The notes under the pieces: model-generated
Told to the model about the DNA's origin: nothing
Seen by the model: only the letters and a program-made list of their open reading frames with translations
The model's database searches: none
NCBI GenBank assembly: GCA_937908115.1
Contig: CALEQZ010000051.1
Coordinates: forward strand, 32,476-96,475
From: an uncultured Alcaligenaceae bacterium
Lineage (GTDB): Bacteria; Pseudomonadota; Gammaproteobacteria; Burkholderiales; Burkholderiaceae_B
Direction: 5' to 3'
Length of the DNA: 64,000 nt
Made by a program: the position numbers and the translations under genes
In this document: piece after piece, positions 62,472 to 64,000 of the stretch
Numbering within the stretch: position 1 is the stretch's first letter
How the letters are laid out: every line of letters begins with the position of its first letter

Positions 62472-63494
62472 TCAGCCGGCCTGGCTGGCCACCGCCACCG
62501 GACGGCCGTAGAAGGGATAGTTGGGGTCGTTGTAGCCGTGCGTGGAGGCATGCCCGGGGGCCACCCAGGCGTTGACCATGGCTTCCTCCTCAGGGGTGAT
62601 GTCGACCTCCAGGGCGCCGTAGTAGTCCTGCATCTGCGCCAGGGTGCGCGGACCGGCGATGACGGAGCTGACCAGCGGATTGGCCAGGACCCACGCGGTG
62701 GCGAAGTGGCCAGGCAGGATGCCACGCTGCTTGCAGTATTCGGTCAGCTCGGCGGCGATGCGCAGCGACTCCGGACGGAATTCCGTGGCCAGGATGCGCT
62801 TGTCGCCACGGCCTGCGCGCGTATCGGGCGCAGGCGGCTGGCCGGGGGCGTACTTGCCGGTGAGCACCCCCCGTGCAATCGGGCTGTACGGCACCACGCC
62901 CAGCCCGTAGTGGGCGCAGGCCGGCAGGATTTCGACCTCGGGCCCGCGGTTGAGCATGTTGTAGTAGGGCTGGCAAACCACCGGCTGGGGCACCCCAAGC
63001 TCCCGGCACAGGCGGATGACTTCGGCGATGCGCCAGCCGCGGAAATTCGACAACCCGAAGCTGCGCAACTTGCCGCTGCGTATCAGGTCTCCCAGCGCGA
63101 ACACGGCTTCTTCGAGGTTTTCCTGGTGGTAGTCGCGGTGCAGGTAAAGGATGTCGATGTAGTCGGTGTTCAGCCGCGCCAGGCTGGCGTCCACGCCTTG
63201 CACCAGCCACTGCCGCGAATAGTGCGAACGATTGGGCCCGTCCGCCACCTTGTTGCCGATCTTGGTGGCTAGCACCCAATCGTGGCGCTGCCCCGCCAGT
63301 AGCTTGCCCACCACTTCTTCGGAGCGACCCTGGTTGTACACGTCGGCCGTGTCGATGAAATTCAGGCCGGCATCCCGCGCCGAGGCGAAGATGCGCTGCG
63401 CCTCGTCGAAGGGGGTTTGCTCGCCGAACATCATCGTGCCCAGGCACAGGGGCGAGACGCGCAGGTTGCTGGAGCCAAGGCGGCGGTATTTCAT
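62472..63494 (-). CDS. Aldo/keto reductase
   Basis: A 340-residue NADPH-dependent oxidoreductase of the AKR superfamily. The catalytic tetrad appears as Asp and Tyr in FIDTADVYNQG, Lys in VLATKIGNK and His in ILYLHRDYH. The start MKYRRLGSSNLRVSPLCLGTM is standard; 39 upstream residues of a longer frame are unsupported. It resembles YajO/Gpr-type reductases; substrate unknown. A single gene. Confidence 0.92.
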   Translation of the reverse strand: MKYRRLGSSNLRVSPLCLGTMMFGEQTPFDEAQRIFASARDAGLNFIDTADVYNQGRSEEVVGKLLAGQRHDWVLATKIGNKVADGPNRSHYSRQWLVQGVDASLARLNTDYIDILYLHRDYHQENLEEAVFALGDLIRSGKLRSFGLSNFRGWRIAEVIRLCRELGVPQPVVCQPYYNMLNRGPEVEILPACAHYGLGVVPYSPIARGVLTGKYAPGQPPAPDTRAGRGDKRILATEFRPESLRIAAELTEYCKQRGILPGHFATAWVLANPLVSSVIAGPRTLAQMQDYYGALEVDITPEEEAMVNAWVAPGHASTHGYNDPNYPFYGRPVAVASQAG

Positions 63495-63843
63495 GGAAGG
63501 ACGGTCCTTGTCGGGTACGGGAATGTGCAGCGGCAAGCGTACCGCGAATCGTCGCCAGCGGGCAGGCGCGCCGGCTGCCGCGTGATTGCGCCACCCGGCA
63601 GCGTCGACCACGCGTAGCCCCGCCTACTTGACGTCCGTGTCCGTCCAGGCCGCGTGACCGGCGTCGGACGGCCACGCCGCTTGCCTTTGTCCGGCGCAAG
63701 GGAGGCGCCGATCCGGCCTTCCGCCACCTCGCCCTGCACGCAACGCCGCGGCCTTCCCGCCACGGCAGGCCGGCGCCCTCCGGGAAAGGCTCGACCGGCC
63801 TGCCGGCCCGTTGCGGCTCCCAGGCGCGCTTGGCGGCACCCAC

Positions 63844-63872
63844 TTGCACACGGAAAAAACTTGGTGCATAAT
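63844..63872 (+). promoter_or_regulatory. Probable promoter of tRNA-Ala
   Basis: TTGCAC at 63844-63849 and CATAAT at 63867-63872 are 17 bases apart, about 75 bases before the tRNA 5' end. The -35 hexamer is the same as in the two 30-bp elements at 14198 and 20673. Confidence 0.6.
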
Positions 63873-63908
63873 CTCGATTCTTCGCTTTCGCGTTGTCGCC
63901 AACAACGC

Positions 63909-63927
63909 AAGGCCTTGAAAAGGCCTT
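63909..63927. repeat. Short hairpin in the tRNA leader
   Basis: Two copies of the palindrome AAGGCCTT separated by GAA can form an 8-bp hairpin between promoter and tRNA. It may guide processing of the leader; it is followed by only a weak T stretch. Confidence 0.4.
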
Positions 63928-63947
63928 TGCTTGTGGGCGAAATCGAC

Positions 63948-64000
<53 letters not shown>

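Larger units (their letters stand above)
63495..63947. other. Gene-free spacer before the tRNA gene
   Basis: A 453-base stretch. Open frames here have Arg/Ala-rich translations and no ribosome site, and I support none. The right end holds a promoter-like pair and a short hairpin, listed separately. The rest shows nothing recognisable. Confidence 0.5.

Overview
The window reads as high-GC chromosomal DNA of a betaproteobacterium of the family Alcaligenaceae, most likely a Bordetella (or close Achromobacter-type) chromosome. The grounds are the base composition, a Bug/TctC-type solute receptor, the gene orders queA-tgt-yajC-secD-secF, miaB-phoH-ybeY-corC-lnt and tkt-gap-pgk, and the protein styles. 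Genus assignment is from recall of gene content, not a search. I saw no IS481-like or other insertion sequence, no CRISPR array and no rRNA. One tRNA gene begins at the right edge.

Layout. 0-7 kb: the 5' end of a class II fructose-bisphosphate aldolase gene, a secreted M23 peptidase, a DUF1266 protein, mog, a CbpA-type J-protein, a small unknown membrane protein, two tandem Hsp20 genes, a YnfA-type membrane protein and an unknown protein. 7-9.2 kb: groES-groL with a sigma-32-like promoter and a clear terminator. 9.2-14.1 kb: an accessory catabolic block with a Bug receptor facing away from a Baeyer-Villiger-type monooxygenase, a short-chain dehydrogenase and an IclR regulator, with repeated 13-bp sites in the divergent promoter region. 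14.2-20.6 kb: a soluble PAS histidine kinase and NarL-type regulator, a DJ-1/PfpI protein, an ABC importer and cyanase, which together look like a cyanate uptake and breakdown operon. 20.7-23.1 kb: a DUF3141 protein related to polyhydroxyalkanoate synthases; its promoter carries a 30-bp element almost identical to the one before the histidine kinase gene.

23-37 kb: central metabolism on the minus strand (tkt-gap-pgk, then maeB with a patatin phospholipase and an orphan barstar gene), rsmE, an FAD-domain protein, an aminotransferase, a lytic transglycosylase and ubiD. 37-43 kb: a haem/cobalamin-type permease and ATPase pair without its receptor, a YqjD/YqjE/YqjK-like envelope stress trio, an exported unknown, cysG and upp. 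43.7-59.4 kb: dacB, then the plus-strand housekeeping run queA-tgt-yajC-secD-secF-miaB-phoH-ybeY-MFS-corC-lnt-GNAT. 59.5-64 kb: an Hsp20-lon heat-shock operon, an aldo/keto reductase, and tRNA-Ala(GGC) cut by the window end.

How it fits together. Three separate protein-quality-control units (Hsp20 pair, groESL, Hsp20-lon) each have a sigma-32-like promoter. The most interesting accessory feature is the 9-23 kb block. It combines a monooxygenase pathway under probable IclR control, a cyanate pathway next to a two-component system, and a pair of near-identical promoter elements that may link the two-component system to the polymer-synthase-like gene.
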